Part shown: in pieces, positions 29,752 to 39,556 of the stretch
Position numbering within the stretch: position 1 is the first letter of the stretch
Layout: each line of letters starts with the position of its first letter
Assembly (NCBI RefSeq): GCF_014303395.1
Contig: NZ_CP060298.1
Coordinates: 4,545,001-4,609,000 of the forward strand
Length of the DNA stretch: 64,000 bases
Source of the DNA: Nakamurella sp. PAMC28650
GTDB lineage: Bacteria > Actinomycetota > Actinomycetes > Mycobacteriales > Nakamurellaceae
Reading direction: 5' to 3'
Translations under genes and position numbers: made by a program
The notes under the pieces: generated by a model
The model's input: the letters and a program-made list of their open reading frames with translations, nothing else
What the model was told of the DNA's origin: nothing
Database searches by the model: none

Positions 29752-30014
29752 CAGGAAAGGCCGAACTTCGCCAGGAACGCCTTCGACGAGGCGAGGATGA
29801 CGACGGCCGCGACGACCACCAGGGCGATGATCAGGAAGCAGATCGCAGCGGCAGCGCGTCCTGCGGGATGGGGCGGCGTGATGGAGCCGTCGGCTGCGAC
29901 CGTTCCGGCCGACGAGCGGATGCCGAGGGCGAACAGGGCCGGCAGGCCGGATCCCAGGACGAGGCCGACGAGCAGGACCTTCCAGATGGGGCTGATCGCG
30001 TTGAGGACGACCAT
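29751..30014 (-). CDS. Small two-helix membrane protein of the pit locus
   Basis: An 87-residue protein with two hydrophobic segments: residues about 10-31 (WKVLLVGLVLGSGLPALFAL) and 54-76 (AAAAICFLIIALVVVAAVVI). It lies between pit and the DUF3349 gene, an order I recall in mycobacteria. ATG 30014 is chosen because AGAAG precedes it and an upstream start would overlap pit. Its role in phosphate uptake is inferred from context only. Confidence 0.8.
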   Translation of the reverse strand: MVVLNAISPIWKVLLVGLVLGSGLPALFALGIRSSAGTVAADGSITPPHPAGRAAAAICFLIIALVVVAAVVILASSKAFLAKFGLS

Positions 30015-30030
30015 GATCTTCTGCTCTCTC

Positions 30031-31263
30031 TCAGACCGACGCGGAGGTACGGCGTTCGATGGGTTCATCGGTGACCGGGGTCGAGCCGGAGTCGTCCCAT
30101 TCGGCGTTGACGTTGTCGGCGTGCACCGGAGCCCGGCGCGAGCGCACGTAGATCAGCGACGAGACCGCCACCAGGATGCCGAACACCAGCAGGATGCCGA
30201 AGAGCCCGTCGGCCGGCCCCTTCAGCAGGTCGGCGAGCCACCAGCAGACTCCACCGACGACCGCGGCGGCCGGCAACGTGACCAGCCACCCGGCGGCCAT
30301 CCGGCCGGCGACGTTCCAACGGACCTTGGCGCCCTTGCGACCCACCCCGGTACCCAGGATCGATCCTGTCGCGACATGCGTGGTGGACAGGGCCAGACCC
30401 AGGTGCGAGGACGTCAGGATGACGACCGCAGACGCCGCCTCTGCGGCCATTCCCTGCGGCGCGGTGATCTCGACCAGTCCCTTGCCCAGGGTGCGGATCA
30501 CCCGCCAGCCGCCGATGTACGTGCCGAGGGCGATGGCCACGGCACAGGCGACCTTGACCCAGATCGGGATGTCCCCGGAGGCGGTCAGTGACCCGTGGGC
30601 GACCAGGGCGAGGAAGATCACCCCCATCGTCTTCTGGGCGTCACCGGTTCCGTGGGCCAGCGACACGAGCGATGCGGAACCGATCTGGCCCCAGCGGAAG
30701 CCCTTCTCGCGACTGTCCCCGGGCACGTTCGCCGTGATCCGGTAGATCAGGGAGGTGCCGAGGGCCGCGATCGACAGGGCGACGATCGGTGACAGCACTG
30801 CCGGGATGACGATGCTGGTGAGCACCAGGGTCCAGTTGACCCCGCTGGTGAAGCCGAGCCCGGCGACGGCCGCGCCGATCAGACCGCCGAACAGCGCGTG
30901 CGAGGAGCTCGACGGCAGCCCGAGGAGCCAGGTGGACAGGTTCCAGATGATGCCTCCGACGAGGCCGGCGAAGACGATCGTGATCAGGAGGTGGTGGCCG
31001 CCCGCCTCGTTGAAGAACGGCAACGGCGCGCCCTTGGAGTCCTGGATCTTCACCACCTTGGCCACCGTCTTGGCGACCTCCACGGACAGGAAGGCGCCGA
31101 CCAGGTTCAGGACGCCGGAGAGCGCCACCGCGACCTTGGGCTTCAGGGCACCGGTCGCGATCGAGGTGGCCATGGCATTTCCGGTGTCGTGGAAGCCATT
31201 GGTGAAGTCGAAGGCCAGGGCGGTCCCCACGACCAGAACCAGAATGATCGTCTCTGCTGTCAT
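30031..31263 (-). CDS. pit: Inorganic phosphate transporter, Pit family
   Basis: A 410-residue integral membrane protein with about ten helices. The duplicated Pit signatures are visible: FDFTNGFHDTGNAMATSI near residue 20 and SLAHGTGDAQKTMGV near residue 200, which form the two halves of the transport site. It couples phosphate uptake to cation gradient. ATG 31263 gives the normal first helix. It is the first gene of a three-gene unit with the small membrane protein and DUF3349. Confidence 0.93.
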   Translation of the reverse strand: MTAETIILVLVVGTALAFDFTNGFHDTGNAMATSIATGALKPKVAVALSGVLNLVGAFLSVEVAKTVAKVVKIQDSKGAPLPFFNEAGGHHLLITIVFAGLVGGIIWNLSTWLLGLPSSSSHALFGGLIGAAVAGLGFTSGVNWTLVLTSIVIPAVLSPIVALSIAALGTSLIYRITANVPGDSREKGFRWGQIGSASLVSLAHGTGDAQKTMGVIFLALVAHGSLTASGDIPIWVKVACAVAIALGTYIGGWRVIRTLGKGLVEITAPQGMAAEAASAVVILTSSHLGLALSTTHVATGSILGTGVGRKGAKVRWNVAGRMAAGWLVTLPAAAVVGGVCWWLADLLKGPADGLFGILLVFGILVAVSSLIYVRSRRAPVHADNVNAEWDDSGSTPVTDEPIERRTSASV

Positions 31264-31405
31264 GAGCAGGATGATGGTGGCCGACGACGGGCCCTGTCCA
31301 TCGTCCGAGGTCCTGTTTCAGCTGGTCAGGAGCAATGTTCGACCAAGTGTCATCCGTTGTTCACCGACCCGGCGACACCCGTTCCCCGAGCGACCCGGGG
31401 CCCGA

Positions 31406-32482
31406 TCAGATCTGCGCGACCAGGTCCACCACGGCGACCGCAGCGGACGAGGCCTGCCCGGTCGAGGGGTTGGTGGAGGCCGCGACCAGCACCAGGACCC
31501 TGCTGCCCAGCGGCACCCCGACCAGACCCTTGAGCGCACCGGTGGCGTCGACGGTGATGGACTGCAGTCCGGTCGTCGATGTACTGGCCGCCGCGGTCGA
31601 GGCGCCGGCCTTGGGCCACGTGGACTGGGTCTGCGTCTGGGTGAAGTCGGTGACGACCAGCTGGGCCAGGACGGTGCCGGCCTTGACCTTGGCCCCGGTG
31701 CCCCTGGCCAGGACGTAGACCGCGTTGGCCTTCGGCTGCGCGAGTCCCTTCGGAATGGTGATCTTCGGCTCCTTGCCCAGAGCCCCCGTGACCGACGGCA
31801 CGCCCTTGGGTGCCGGCTGCAGCACCGCATCGGTCTGACCCGTGGAGTCGAGCGGGATCCTGGCCACCACGTCGACGACGAAGACGATCGTGTCGGTGCC
31901 CTTGATCTTGCCGCTGGCCCCGCCGGCCGAGCCGTAGCCGTCGGCCGGCGGCAGGCTGAGCAGGACCCGGCTGCCGACCTTCACGCCGACCAGTGCGACG
32001 TCCCAGCCGGGGACGACCTTGCCCTCGCCGATCTGGAAGCTGCTGGTGGCCTTGCGGTCGTAGGAGTTGTCGAAGGCGGTGGCGCTGCCCCAGACGGTGC
32101 CGTAGTAGTTGGTCGTCAGGTAGTCGCCCTTGGTCGTGACCGGCCCGGTGCCCTTGGTGAGGATCTGACGCTGGAGCGACGGCGGCGGGGTCGTCTTCGG
32201 GAAGGTCAGCACCGGTTTGACGCCGAACTTGCCGGTCGCCGTCGGCAGCATCGCTGCCGCGACGGCCGGGGCGAGGACGGTGGCTGCCGGGACGGCCGGA
32301 CCCAGGTCTGCGACGGCGCTGGAGCTGACCGAACCCGATGCGGGGGCGCCGGTGGCTCCGGAGGCAGCGGCACCGGAGGAGAGGGACGCAGGCGCGTCGC
32401 TGCTGGCGGTGGAGGTCGACGACGATCCACAGGCTGCGAGGACCAGCAGTGGAAGGGCGGCGATGACGGCCCGGATGCGCAT
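31406..32482 (-). CDS. FKBP-type peptidyl-prolyl isomerase lipoprotein
   Basis: A 358-residue exported protein. The signal ends in LLVLAACG, a lipobox, followed by a Ser/Ala-rich linker. An FKBP domain occupies about residues 125-212 (YYGTVWGSATAFDNSYD, VVPGWDVALVGVKVGSRVLLSLPP), with the usual FDNSY and VPGW signature. A second, weaker FKBP-like unit follows to the C-terminus and lacks several active-site residues. GAAGGA precedes the ATG. It likely helps folding of envelope proteins. Confidence 0.88.
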   Translation of the reverse strand: MRIRAVIAALPLLVLAACGSSSTSTASSDAPASLSSGAAASGATGAPASGSVSSSAVADLGPAVPAATVLAPAVAAAMLPTATGKFGVKPVLTFPKTTPPPSLQRQILTKGTGPVTTKGDYLTTNYYGTVWGSATAFDNSYDRKATSSFQIGEGKVVPGWDVALVGVKVGSRVLLSLPPADGYGSAGGASGKIKGTDTIVFVVDVVARIPLDSTGQTDAVLQPAPKGVPSVTGALGKEPKITIPKGLAQPKANAVYVLARGTGAKVKAGTVLAQLVVTDFTQTQTQSTWPKAGASTAAASTSTTGLQSITVDATGALKGLVGVPLGSRVLVLVAASTNPSTGQASSAAVAVVDLVAQI

Positions 32483-32705
32483 GGAGAATCCTTCGGTTTT
32501 CGGCGGTCGGGATCTCCCCCGACATCGGTGGTGCGCCCTACTGCGAGCCCGTGGGCGGGATGGCTGTCTTTCCGGTGGTTCCGGGCTGGCTTGGACACCC
32601 TACGCAATCGAGCTGTTCACCCGATGTGAACGCCCGTCGGCCACCGCCTCGCCGACGCGCGCCCCGCAGGTCGGTATCGCCCCTGGGTGGCCCTAGTCTG
32701 AGCGG

Positions 32706-34013
32706 GTGGCAGGTACCCAGCGCGTCTTCGTCGCCCAGCTGGCCGGGCTCCCCGTGTTCGGCCCCGGGGGCGAGTCCATCGGCAAGGTCCGGGACATCGT
32801 CGCTGCGCTGCGTCTGGACCGGAAACCGCCCAGGGTGCTCGGCATCGTCGTCGAACTGCCCACGCGCCGGCCGATCTTCGTACCGATGCTGAGGGTGACC
32901 TCGCTGGAATCGCACGCGGTCGCGCTCTCCACCGGGTCCGTCAGCCTCCGCCGGTTCGAGCAGCGCCGCACCGAGGTGCTCGTGATCGGTCAGCTCATCG
33001 ACAAGAAGGTCCGGCTGGCCACCACGGCCGGCCCGGCGACGGTGATCGACGCCTCCATGGAGCGGACCAGGACCAGGGACTGGGTCGTGACCAGGTTGGC
33101 CGTCCGCGAGCGCACCGGCCTGCTGACGAGGCGGTCGGCCGTCCAGGTCCTCAACTGGACCGACGTCAGGGGAACGGATCTCACCGACCTCACGGACAAC
33201 ACCACGCTGGGCACCCAACAGTTGCTGGCCTCGTTCGAGGGCATCCGGGCTGCGGATGCCGCGACCGTGCTGCGCGACCTGCCGTTGGCCCGGCGGTACG
33301 AGGTCGCAGACGCCCTGGACGACGACCGGCTGGCCGACGTCATCGAGGAGCTGCCCGAGGAGGACCAGAAGGACCTGCTCACCCACCTCGACGAGGCGCG
33401 GGCCGCCGACATCCTGGAGGCGATGGATCCCGACGATGCCGCCGACCTGTTGGCCGAACTCCCCTCCGGGATGCAGGAGCGCCTGCTGGAGCTGATGGAA
33501 CCGGAGGAGTCGGCCCCGGTCCGCCGGTTGCTGCAGTATTCGTTCGACACCGCCGGTGGTCTGATGACGCCGGAACCGATCGTGCTCACCCCGGATGCCA
33601 CCATCGCAGAGGCCCTCGCGAGGGTGAGAGCCCCCGGCCTGACGCCCGCTCTGGCCTCGATGGTGTTCGTCTGCCGCCCACCGCAGGCGACCCCGACCGG
33701 CCGTTACCTCGGTTCGGTGCACACGCAGCGGCTGCTGCGGGAGCCGCCGTTCGACCTGGTCGCCGGTGCGGTGGACAAGGAGATGGCCCGGATGTCGGCC
33801 GACGCCAGCCTGGCCGAGGTGACCAGGTTCTTCGCGGCCTACAACCTGGTCTGTGCGCCCGTGGTGGACGACGAGGAGCATCTGCTCGGGGCGGTCACCG
33901 TCGACGACGTCCTCGACCACCTGCTACCGGACAACTGGCGGGAGCTGGGTCTCGGTGACATGCCCGCCCGCTCGCGGACCTCGGCCCGGATGAAGGGAAC
34001 CGGCCGTGCCTGA
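32706..34013 (+). CDS. MgtE N-terminal and CBS domain protein without membrane part
   Basis: A 435-residue soluble protein. The first 130 residues resemble two PRC-barrel-like units. An MgtE N-terminal helical domain (about 175-275, with the DDAADLLAELP repeats) follows, then a pair of CBS domains (about 277-420). The five-helix channel domain of MgtE is absent. I recall the same gene next to a DUF1003 gene in mycobacteria. It may sense Mg or a nucleotide and control its neighbour, but this is inference. GTG 32706 is the start used. Confidence 0.85.
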   Translation: MAGTQRVFVAQLAGLPVFGPGGESIGKVRDIVAALRLDRKPPRVLGIVVELPTRRPIFVPMLRVTSLESHAVALSTGSVSLRRFEQRRTEVLVIGQLIDKKVRLATTAGPATVIDASMERTRTRDWVVTRLAVRERTGLLTRRSAVQVLNWTDVRGTDLTDLTDNTTLGTQQLLASFEGIRAADAATVLRDLPLARRYEVADALDDDRLADVIEELPEEDQKDLLTHLDEARAADILEAMDPDDAADLLAELPSGMQERLLELMEPEESAPVRRLLQYSFDTAGGLMTPEPIVLTPDATIAEALARVRAPGLTPALASMVFVCRPPQATPTGRYLGSVHTQRLLREPPFDLVAGAVDKEMARMSADASLAEVTRFFAAYNLVCAPVVDDEEHLLGAVTVDDVLDHLLPDNWRELGLGDMPARSRTSARMKGTGRA

Positions 34014-34605
34014 GGCGCGCCGGGGACGCCGGCTCGACCAGCCCCGCAGCAATCGAAGATTCACCTTCGACATCGATCCGGAGACCTTCGGCCGGTTCTC
34101 GGAGAGTCTTGCGCGGTTCCTCGGTACGGGGACCTTCCTGTTCTGGCAGACGCTCCTGGTGATCATCTGGATCACCCTGAACATCGTCGCCGTGAAGCTG
34201 GCCTGGGATCCGTACCCCTTCATCCTGCTGAACCTGGCGTTCTCCACGCAGGCCGCCTACGCGGCGCCGCTGATCCTGCTGGCCCAGAACCGGCAGGACG
34301 ACCGGGACCGGATCTCGCTGGACGAGGACCGCAACCGTGCCTCGCAGACCAAGGCGGACACCGAGTACCTGGCGCGCGAACTGGCCGCCCTCCGCATCGC
34401 CATCGGGGAGATCGCCACCCGCGACTACCTGCGCAGTGAACTGGACCGGCTCCGGGTCGACCTCGACGAGGGTTCCGCTGGAAAACCGAAGCGGGACAAG
34501 GCGTCCGTGAAACCGAAGTCACCGGCCAAGGCGACGCTCGCCGCGAAGGGTGCGGTCAACGAGGACACCACCACGGTGCCGGACGGCGATCCGACGAGTC
34601 CCTGA
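34006..34605 (+). CDS. DUF1003 family membrane protein
   Basis: A 199-residue protein with two membrane helices (FLFWQTLLVIIWITLNIVA and YPFILLNLAFSTQAAYAAPLILL) and the conserved QNRQDDRDR segment that defines DUF1003. A coiled cytosolic tail rich in Asp, Arg and Lys follows. GTG 34006 overlaps the upstream gene by eight bases, showing close coupling. Function is unknown. Confidence 0.88.
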   Translation: MPEARRGRRLDQPRSNRRFTFDIDPETFGRFSESLARFLGTGTFLFWQTLLVIIWITLNIVAVKLAWDPYPFILLNLAFSTQAAYAAPLILLAQNRQDDRDRISLDEDRNRASQTKADTEYLARELAALRIAIGEIATRDYLRSELDRLRVDLDEGSAGKPKRDKASVKPKSPAKATLAAKGAVNEDTTTVPDGDPTSP

Positions 34606-34698
34606 CCGGGGCTCGACGTGCGGCCCGTGCCACACCGGGCCCCTGCAACACCGGGCCCCTGCAACACGGACCTTGGAACGCCGCCCCCCTTGAAACAT

Positions 34699-34731
34699 CG
34701 AAGGCCCCACCCGGATCGGGTGGGGCCTTCG
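34699..34731. terminator. Bidirectional terminator between DUF1003 gene and tmRNA
   Basis: A perfect 15-bp stem CGAAGGCCCCACCCG with CGGGTGGGGCCTTCG and a three-base loop GAT. It can end transcripts of both convergent genes. T runs are short on each side. Confidence 0.75.
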
Positions 34732-34749
34732 CTGCGGACCACATCACTG

Positions 34750-35119
34750 TGGAGGTGGCGGGAATCGAACCCGCGTCCAACGTTGTGTTGTGAGGGCTTC
34801 TCCGGGCGCAGCTCGCGTTGTCTCTACTCGACCCCACCAGTCATGCGAACGTGCTGGTGTGACAGGCCCAGTAGCTGTTTGATGTCCCTAAAAATCCCGC
34901 TACCGGATCTTTCGGTAATCCTCCTTAACGGCGCCAGTATCCGGGTCGGAGGAACACCCGGACTGACGGAGTCGCTACTCGCTCAGGCGGCGAGGGCGAA
35001 CTCGCGCTGACTGTTGTCGGCGCTTGATTTTTTTGCAACGGATGGTTAACGAGATCATCGTTGCCTTCCTCGGCCCGCTTCACCTCACTCGACAGCCGCT
35101 GTCGAGACCAATCACCCCC
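34750..35119 (-). ncRNA. ssrA: Transfer-messenger RNA (tmRNA)
   Basis: The minus strand from 35119 to 34750 has tRNA-like ends: 5' GGGGGTG pairs with 3' CACCTCC, T-arm GCGGGTTCGATTCCCGC, and discriminator A. The tag frame (35021-34983) encodes ADNSQREFALAA and stops with TGA; it ends in the expected ALAA degradation signal. tmRNA frees stalled ribosomes and tags the peptide. A likely promoter on the minus strand has TAGGCT about 45 bases upstream with a GCGACA-like -35. smpB, encoding its partner, is next upstream. Confidence 0.92.
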
Positions 35120-35217
35120 ATGCCCGAAAGCATTCGGGGAGACAAGCATGCTCAGCCTACCTGGTCCGCCGATCCGATGTCGCACGCTTTCGTCGAAAGT
35201 CTCGCGGCGTCGCGAGT

Positions 35218-35243
35218 CTGACGGACGGGATGAGGGCCGTCAG
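35218..35243 (-). terminator. Inverted repeat at smpB stop
   Basis: CTGACGG and CCGTCAG arms with a 12-base spacer overlap the smpB stop codon. No T run follows. A weak terminator at best. Confidence 0.35.
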
Positions 35244-35752
35244 GCCATGCCCTTGGCGCGACGTCCGGCGTACTTGGCGATCTCGCGATCGGAGTCGCGC
35301 TTGGCCAGGGTCTGACGCTTGTCGTATTCCTTCTTGCCCCGCCCGAGCGCGATCTCGACCTTGACCTTGCCGCCGGAGAAGTACATCGACAGCGGGATCA
35401 GGGCCACCCCGCCTTCGCGCAGCTTCTGCATCAGCTTGTCGATCTCCGAACGGTGCAGCAGCAGCTTGCGGGCCCGCCGGGGTGCATGGTTGGTCCAGGT
35501 ACCTTCGGCGTACTCGGCGATGTGCACGTTGCGCAGCCAGACCTCGTCGTCCGAGACGGTCGCGAAACCGTCGATCAGCGAGGCCCGTCCGGCCCGCAGC
35601 GACTTCACCTCGGTACCCGTCAGCGAGATCCCGGCCTCGTAGGTGTCGGTGATCGTGTAGTCGTGACGGGCCTTGCGGTTGGAGGCAATGAGCGAACGCC
35701 CCAGGTTGCGGGCCTCGTTCGCCCGGTCTGCCTTCTTCTTGTCGGTTGCCAT
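35240..35752 (-). CDS. smpB: SsrA-binding protein SmpB
   Basis: A 170-residue tmRNA partner that brings it to stalled ribosomes. Core segments [30 protein letters not shown], and the basic C-terminal region with [18 protein letters not shown] are typical. GGAG lies before the ATG. It sits between ftsX and the tmRNA gene. Confidence 0.95.
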   Translation of the reverse strand: MATDKKKADRANEARNLGRSLIASNRKARHDYTITDTYEAGISLTGTEVKSLRAGRASLIDGFATVSDDEVWLRNVHIAEYAEGTWTNHAPRRARKLLLHRSEIDKLMQKLREGGVALIPLSMYFSGGKVKVEIALGRGKKEYDKRQTLAKRDSDREIAKYAGRRAKGMA

Positions 35753-35877
35753 AGCTGCTCCAGCCTAGTCGGCCGCGCCGGTGCGTGGGAGCGGAGCCGC
35801 TCAGCCTGCCGAAGCCTTCCACCGACCGGGGCAGGTGGATCACCGGCCGGGCCGGTCAGATCACCGGTCGGGGCCGG

Positions 35878-36780
35878 TCAGATGCGGACGTAGAGCCGGA
35901 GGGTGACGTAGCCGGAGATCGCGGCGAGGCCTGCGCCGGCCAGCAGCAACCACGGCGCCACCGCGACCAGATCGGTACCGGTCAGCGGCGCGAGCACTCC
36001 TGAGTTGATCACCGACCCCAGCAGCTTGTCGACGAAGGTCACCTTGGCGACCACCAGGAGCCCGATCGACAGCAGCGCGCCGATGACCCCGGCGACCACC
36101 GCCTCGATCATGAACGGCAGTTGGGTCCGCCATCGCGACGCCCCGACCAGCCGCATGATCGAGGTCTCGGTCCGCCGGGTGTACGCCGCGATCTGCACCA
36201 TGTTGGAGATCAGCAGCAGCGCCGCGAAGGCCTGGATCAGGGCCACGATGATGGCCAGGTTGCGCACCCCGTTGAGCAGGCCGAACAGCTTGTTGAGGAA
36301 GGCACTCTGGTCGTTGACGGAGTCGACCCCGGGCAGACCGGTGAACTGCTGCGAGATCACCTTGAAGCGCTGCGGATCGTGCAGCTTCACGTGGAACGAC
36401 GCCGGCAGTGCGTCCTGCTGCACGATCGCCAGCATCTCCGGCTGGCCCGCGAACCGTGCCTTGTACTGCTGGAAGGCGTCGGCCTGGGTCTGGTAGGTGG
36501 ACAGTTCGACGTCGGCGTTCTTCTTGAGCGAGGCCGAGATGTTCTGGCAGATGACGGCGGTGCAGTTCGGGTCCTTGTTCGAAAGATCTGCATTCAGGTA
36601 GATGATCACCTCGACCTTGTCCCCGTAGAGGACCTGGGTGGCCTGGGACACCCTGGCCACGATCAGGCCCCCACCGAGCAGACTCAGCGAGATCGCCGTC
36701 GTCAGGATCATCGCGACGGTCATCGTGATGTTCCGGCGGAGACCGGTCAGGACCTCGCTGAACACATATCCGGCTCGCAT
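35878..36780 (-). CDS. ftsX: Cell division protein FtsX
   Basis: A 300-residue membrane protein with four helices and a large outside domain (about residues 50-165) after the first helix. With FtsE it couples division to peptidoglycan hydrolase activation. The C-terminal FtsX core reads MVQIAAYTRRTETSIMRLVGAS. Two Cys in the outer loop (CTAVIC) may form a disulfide. ATG 36780 has AGAGGA upstream and gives the short N-terminus. It follows ftsE after a 108-base gap. Confidence 0.93.
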   Translation of the reverse strand: MRAGYVFSEVLTGLRRNITMTVAMILTTAISLSLLGGGLIVARVSQATQVLYGDKVEVIIYLNADLSNKDPNCTAVICQNISASLKKNADVELSTYQTQADAFQQYKARFAGQPEMLAIVQQDALPASFHVKLHDPQRFKVISQQFTGLPGVDSVNDQSAFLNKLFGLLNGVRNLAIIVALIQAFAALLLISNMVQIAAYTRRTETSIMRLVGASRWRTQLPFMIEAVVAGVIGALLSIGLLVVAKVTFVDKLLGSVINSGVLAPLTGTDLVAVAPWLLLAGAGLAAISGYVTLRLYVRI

Positions 36781-36888
36781 TTGTTCCTCTCGCAGCGTGT
36801 GACGCATCGCCAACGGCGACGGCCAACGCGCTGGCGGTCCTGCAGTTGATGAAGGCGGTGGAAATCTCTTGGTGCAGCAGGTTGTCGG

Positions 36889-37578
36889 TCAGCGACCGAC
36901 GCCGTAGACGCCGCGCGACTCGTCGCGGACCACTTTGCCCAGTTGCAGTTCGATCACCCGGCGGCGCATGGAGTCGACGATGTTGTTGTCGTGGGTGGCC
37001 ATCAGCACGGTGGTCCCGGTGCGGTTGATCCGCTCCAGCAGCAACATGATGTCGGCACTGGTGTCGGGGTCCAGGTTGCCGGTCGGTTCGTCCGCGAGCA
37101 GCAGCAGCGGCCGGTTGACGAAGGCTCTGGCGATCGCGACCCGCTGCTGCTCACCGCCGGAGAGCTCGTGCGGCAACCGGCGGGCCTTGCCGTCCAGCCC
37201 CACCAGTTCCAGCACTTCCGGGACGATCTTCTTGATGGCGGCCCGCGGACGCCCGATCACCTCGAGGGCGAACCCGACGTTCTGTTCGACGGTCTTGTTC
37301 GTCAGCAGGCGGAAATCCTGGAAGACGCATCCGAGGCGTCGACGGTGCGACGGCACCTTGGAGCGACGTAGTTTCACCAGGTCCTTGCCCGCGACCTGGA
37401 TCTGGCCGGTGGTCGGAACGTCCTCGCGCAGCACCAGTCGCAGGAACGTCGACTTGCCCGAACCGGAAGGTCCGATGACGAAGACGAACTCCCCCTTGTC
37501 GACGTCGATGGAGACGTCGTCCAGGGCGGGGCGCGTGGACGTCTTGTAGCTCTTGGACACGTGGGACAGGTGAATCAC
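36889..37578 (-). CDS. ftsE: Cell division ATP-binding protein FtsE
   Basis: A 229-residue ABC ATPase. Walker [10 protein letters not shown] near residue 36, signature [12 protein letters not shown] near 139, Walker [13 protein letters not shown] near 160, and the switch His in MATHDNN. It works with FtsX as a mechanochemical gate for cell-wall hydrolases at the division site. The starting [11 protein letters not shown] is normal. Confidence 0.95.
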   Translation of the reverse strand: MIHLSHVSKSYKTSTRPALDDVSIDVDKGEFVFVIGPSGSGKSTFLRLVLREDVPTTGQIQVAGKDLVKLRRSKVPSHRRRLGCVFQDFRLLTNKTVEQNVGFALEVIGRPRAAIKKIVPEVLELVGLDGKARRLPHELSGGEQQRVAIARAFVNRPLLLLADEPTGNLDPDTSADIMLLLERINRTGTTVLMATHDNNIVDSMRRRVIELQLGKVVRDESRGVYGVGR

Positions 37579-37675
37579 AGGCGCAATTGTACTTCCGGTT
37601 GTCGTTATCTCTGTGTGACCTGGCCGTGGCGACGGCCGACTTTGCGCTGCCGGCGACCTGGAACACCGCGGCGGA

Positions 37676-38473
37676 TCAGCGTGCGAGGCGGGCCGTCACG
37701 TGGCCGTGCAGCAGTCCGTTGGTGGCCAGGGCGCTGACGCTCTGCTGCCCGATCGGCACCCCGTCCACATCGGTGAACACACCACCGGCCTCCCGGACCA
37801 CCGGCACCAGGGCGGCCAGGTCCCAGAGGCTCAGCTCCGGTTCGGCGGCGATCTCGGCGGACCCCTGCGCCACCAGCATGTAGGGGAGGAAGTCGCCGTA
37901 CCCGCGGGTCCGCCAGCACTCGCGGAGCAGTTCGGCGAACTGGGCGCCACGACCGTCCGCCTGCCATTCCGGCAGGTCCGAGTACGTCAGGGAGGCGTCG
38001 GAGAGGTTCGCGACCCCGGACACCCGGCACGGCTGGACCGCGCCGCCGGCGAACTGGGTGAACGCTCCCCCACCGTTTCCCGCCCACCATCGCCGGGCCA
38101 TCGCCGGCGCCGACACGACGCCGACCACCACGTCGTCACCGTCGAACAGCGCGATCAACGTGGCCCAGACCGGTACGCCCCTGACGAAGTTCTTGGTCCC
38201 GTCGATCGGGTCGATAACCCAACGCCGACCGTCGGACCTCGCCTCGGCCGCACCGCCGAACTCCTCACCGATGACGGTGTCCGCAGGCCGCTCGCGCGTC
38301 AGGAGCTCCCGCATCGCGGTCTCCACCGCCAGGTCGGCGTCCGACACCGGCGTCAGGTCGGGCTTGGAGGTGACCTCCAGGTCCGAGGCCCCGAACCGGT
38401 CGAGGCTGATGGCGTCGGCTGCGTCGGCGAGCCGGAGGGCGAGGGACAGGTCATCGGCATGGGTTGCAGTCAC
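37676..38473 (-). CDS. hisN: Histidinol-phosphatase (inositol-monophosphatase family)
   Basis: A 265-residue Mg-dependent phosphatase. Metal motifs GEEFGG (near residue 70) and [15 protein letters not shown] (near 85) and the late [17 protein letters not shown] are intact. [12 protein letters not shown] resembles the histidinol-phosphatase (HisN) branch of actinobacteria rather than inositol monophosphatase. The histidine role is inferred from that similarity, as no other his gene is nearby. GTG 38473 is the start used. Confidence 0.82.
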   Translation of the reverse strand: MTATHADDLSLALRLADAADAISLDRFGASDLEVTSKPDLTPVSDADLAVETAMRELLTRERPADTVIGEEFGGAAEARSDGRRWVIDPIDGTKNFVRGVPVWATLIALFDGDDVVVGVVSAPAMARRWWAGNGGGAFTQFAGGAVQPCRVSGVANLSDASLTYSDLPEWQADGRGAQFAELLRECWRTRGYGDFLPYMLVAQGSAEIAAEPELSLWDLAALVPVVREAGGVFTDVDGVPIGQQSVSALATNGLLHGHVTARLAR

Positions 38474-38492
38474 GATGCAAGTTACCCGTTGG

Positions 38493-38532
38493 GTCCTGCA
38501 AAGTGCTCGCTATTGCGCTCACTCTGCAGGAC
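38493..38532. repeat. 40-bp palindromic repeat, family 2, copy C
   Basis: A 40-base near-palindrome with arms GTCCTGCA and TGCAGGAC. Its reverse complement differs from copy B at only a few positions. The stop codon of the CtaG-like gene (38521-38519) lies inside it, and hisN starts 20 bases beyond. Confidence 0.75.
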
Positions 38533-39508
38533 GGAACGGGGGTTTCTGGCCTCCGAAGCGATCCTGCAGGCCTGGGTCGTCGAGCCACCACGGGCGGTCG
38601 ACCGAGGGTTCGGACACCGGCTCCCCGTCGGCCGCCCAGTGCTGACGGGCGTCGAGTTCGGCATCGATCTTGGCCGCGTCCCTCGCGTCCGCCTTGATCC
38701 AGCGGCCGGCCGCCAGGATCAGGAACGGTAGGTCGAGGATCTCCGCGACGACCCACAGCATCCCGCCGGCGATGTGCTGGTCGTCGATCGGAACGGGCGA
38801 GAACGCCGGACGGTCGGTGGCGAAGTGGACCAGCGTCATGTGGGTCTGGAACCTCAGTGCGATCCCGGGGAAGGCGTCCAGGATCAGTTCGACGAACCCG
38901 ACGGCGAGCGACAGCCCGACCGCGAGCGAACTCCGCTGGTCGTCGGTATTGACCAGCGGAAGCGCGACCAGCACGCCGGCGGCGAGCAGGATCAGGTGCA
39001 CCAGCCCGCCGGCCGGGACCGAACTGACCGCGAAGGCGCCGAGGCCACCGAAGATCAGCAGCATGCAGAGCACCGGCACCAGCACCGGGCTGACCAGGGG
39101 ACTCCCCAGGAATCGGAGCGTCCTGGTCCGCAGCGCACAGGCGATCGGATTGTCAGGGCCGTGGACCGCGGTGACCAGGGACACCGGTTGGGCCGACATG
39201 AGGATGATCGGCACGACCAGCAGCAGCAGCAGCTCCTGCGCCATCCAGACCCACATCAACTGGTAGCTGCGCGCCTCCGGGAAGCCGTTGGTCGTCCACA
39301 CCGTGGCGAGGATCCCGATCCAGAACACCACGTCCCGGCGACGGGCCCACTCGATGCCGCGGGTTGCTGCGGTGCGACGGGTGCGGAGGTAGCCGAAGGC
39401 GACGAGCGCGGTGACGACGATCATGACGTAGTCCGGTCGCCACTCGGTCAGGACGCTCAGCCCGCCGGGCGCAGCCGTCGGGGCGGCGAAGGTGTGCACG
39501 ACTCCCAT
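38519..39508 (-). CDS. Cytochrome c oxidase assembly protein, CtaG (caa3-type) family
   Basis: A 329-residue membrane protein with about eight helices. RPDYVMIVVTALVAFGYL, MWVWMAQELLLLLVVPIILM and HIAGGMLWVVAEILDLPFLIL are typical of the caa3_CtaG family, and conserved His residues are in the membrane helices. Such proteins help insert copper into the oxidase, consistent with ctaD at 25.9 kb. ATG 39508 has GAGGAGGTGG upstream. The 40 C-terminal residues are polar. Confidence 0.82.
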   Translation of the reverse strand: MGVVHTFAAPTAAPGGLSVLTEWRPDYVMIVVTALVAFGYLRTRRTAATRGIEWARRRDVVFWIGILATVWTTNGFPEARSYQLMWVWMAQELLLLLVVPIILMSAQPVSLVTAVHGPDNPIACALRTRTLRFLGSPLVSPVLVPVLCMLLIFGGLGAFAVSSVPAGGLVHLILLAAGVLVALPLVNTDDQRSSLAVGLSLAVGFVELILDAFPGIALRFQTHMTLVHFATDRPAFSPVPIDDQHIAGGMLWVVAEILDLPFLILAAGRWIKADARDAAKIDAELDARQHWAADGEPVSEPSVDRPWWLDDPGLQDRFGGQKPPFRPAE

Positions 39509-39556
39509 GTTCCACCTCCTCGTGCGCAGCGCTCGCCAGTCAGGGCGCGGCACCGC

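Noticed and set aside
34630-34668. Tandem aacaccgggcccctgc units after the DUF1003 gene
   Set aside because: Only two and a half short copies; no function or relation to the other repeats seen.
34925-35185. 86-codon minus-strand frame
   Set aside because: It lies within the tmRNA gene and uses a different frame from the tag.
35814-35880. Direct repeat with ggccggtcagat after ftsX
   Set aside because: Two imperfect copies of about 22 bases with no consistent structure; likely chance in GC-rich sequence.
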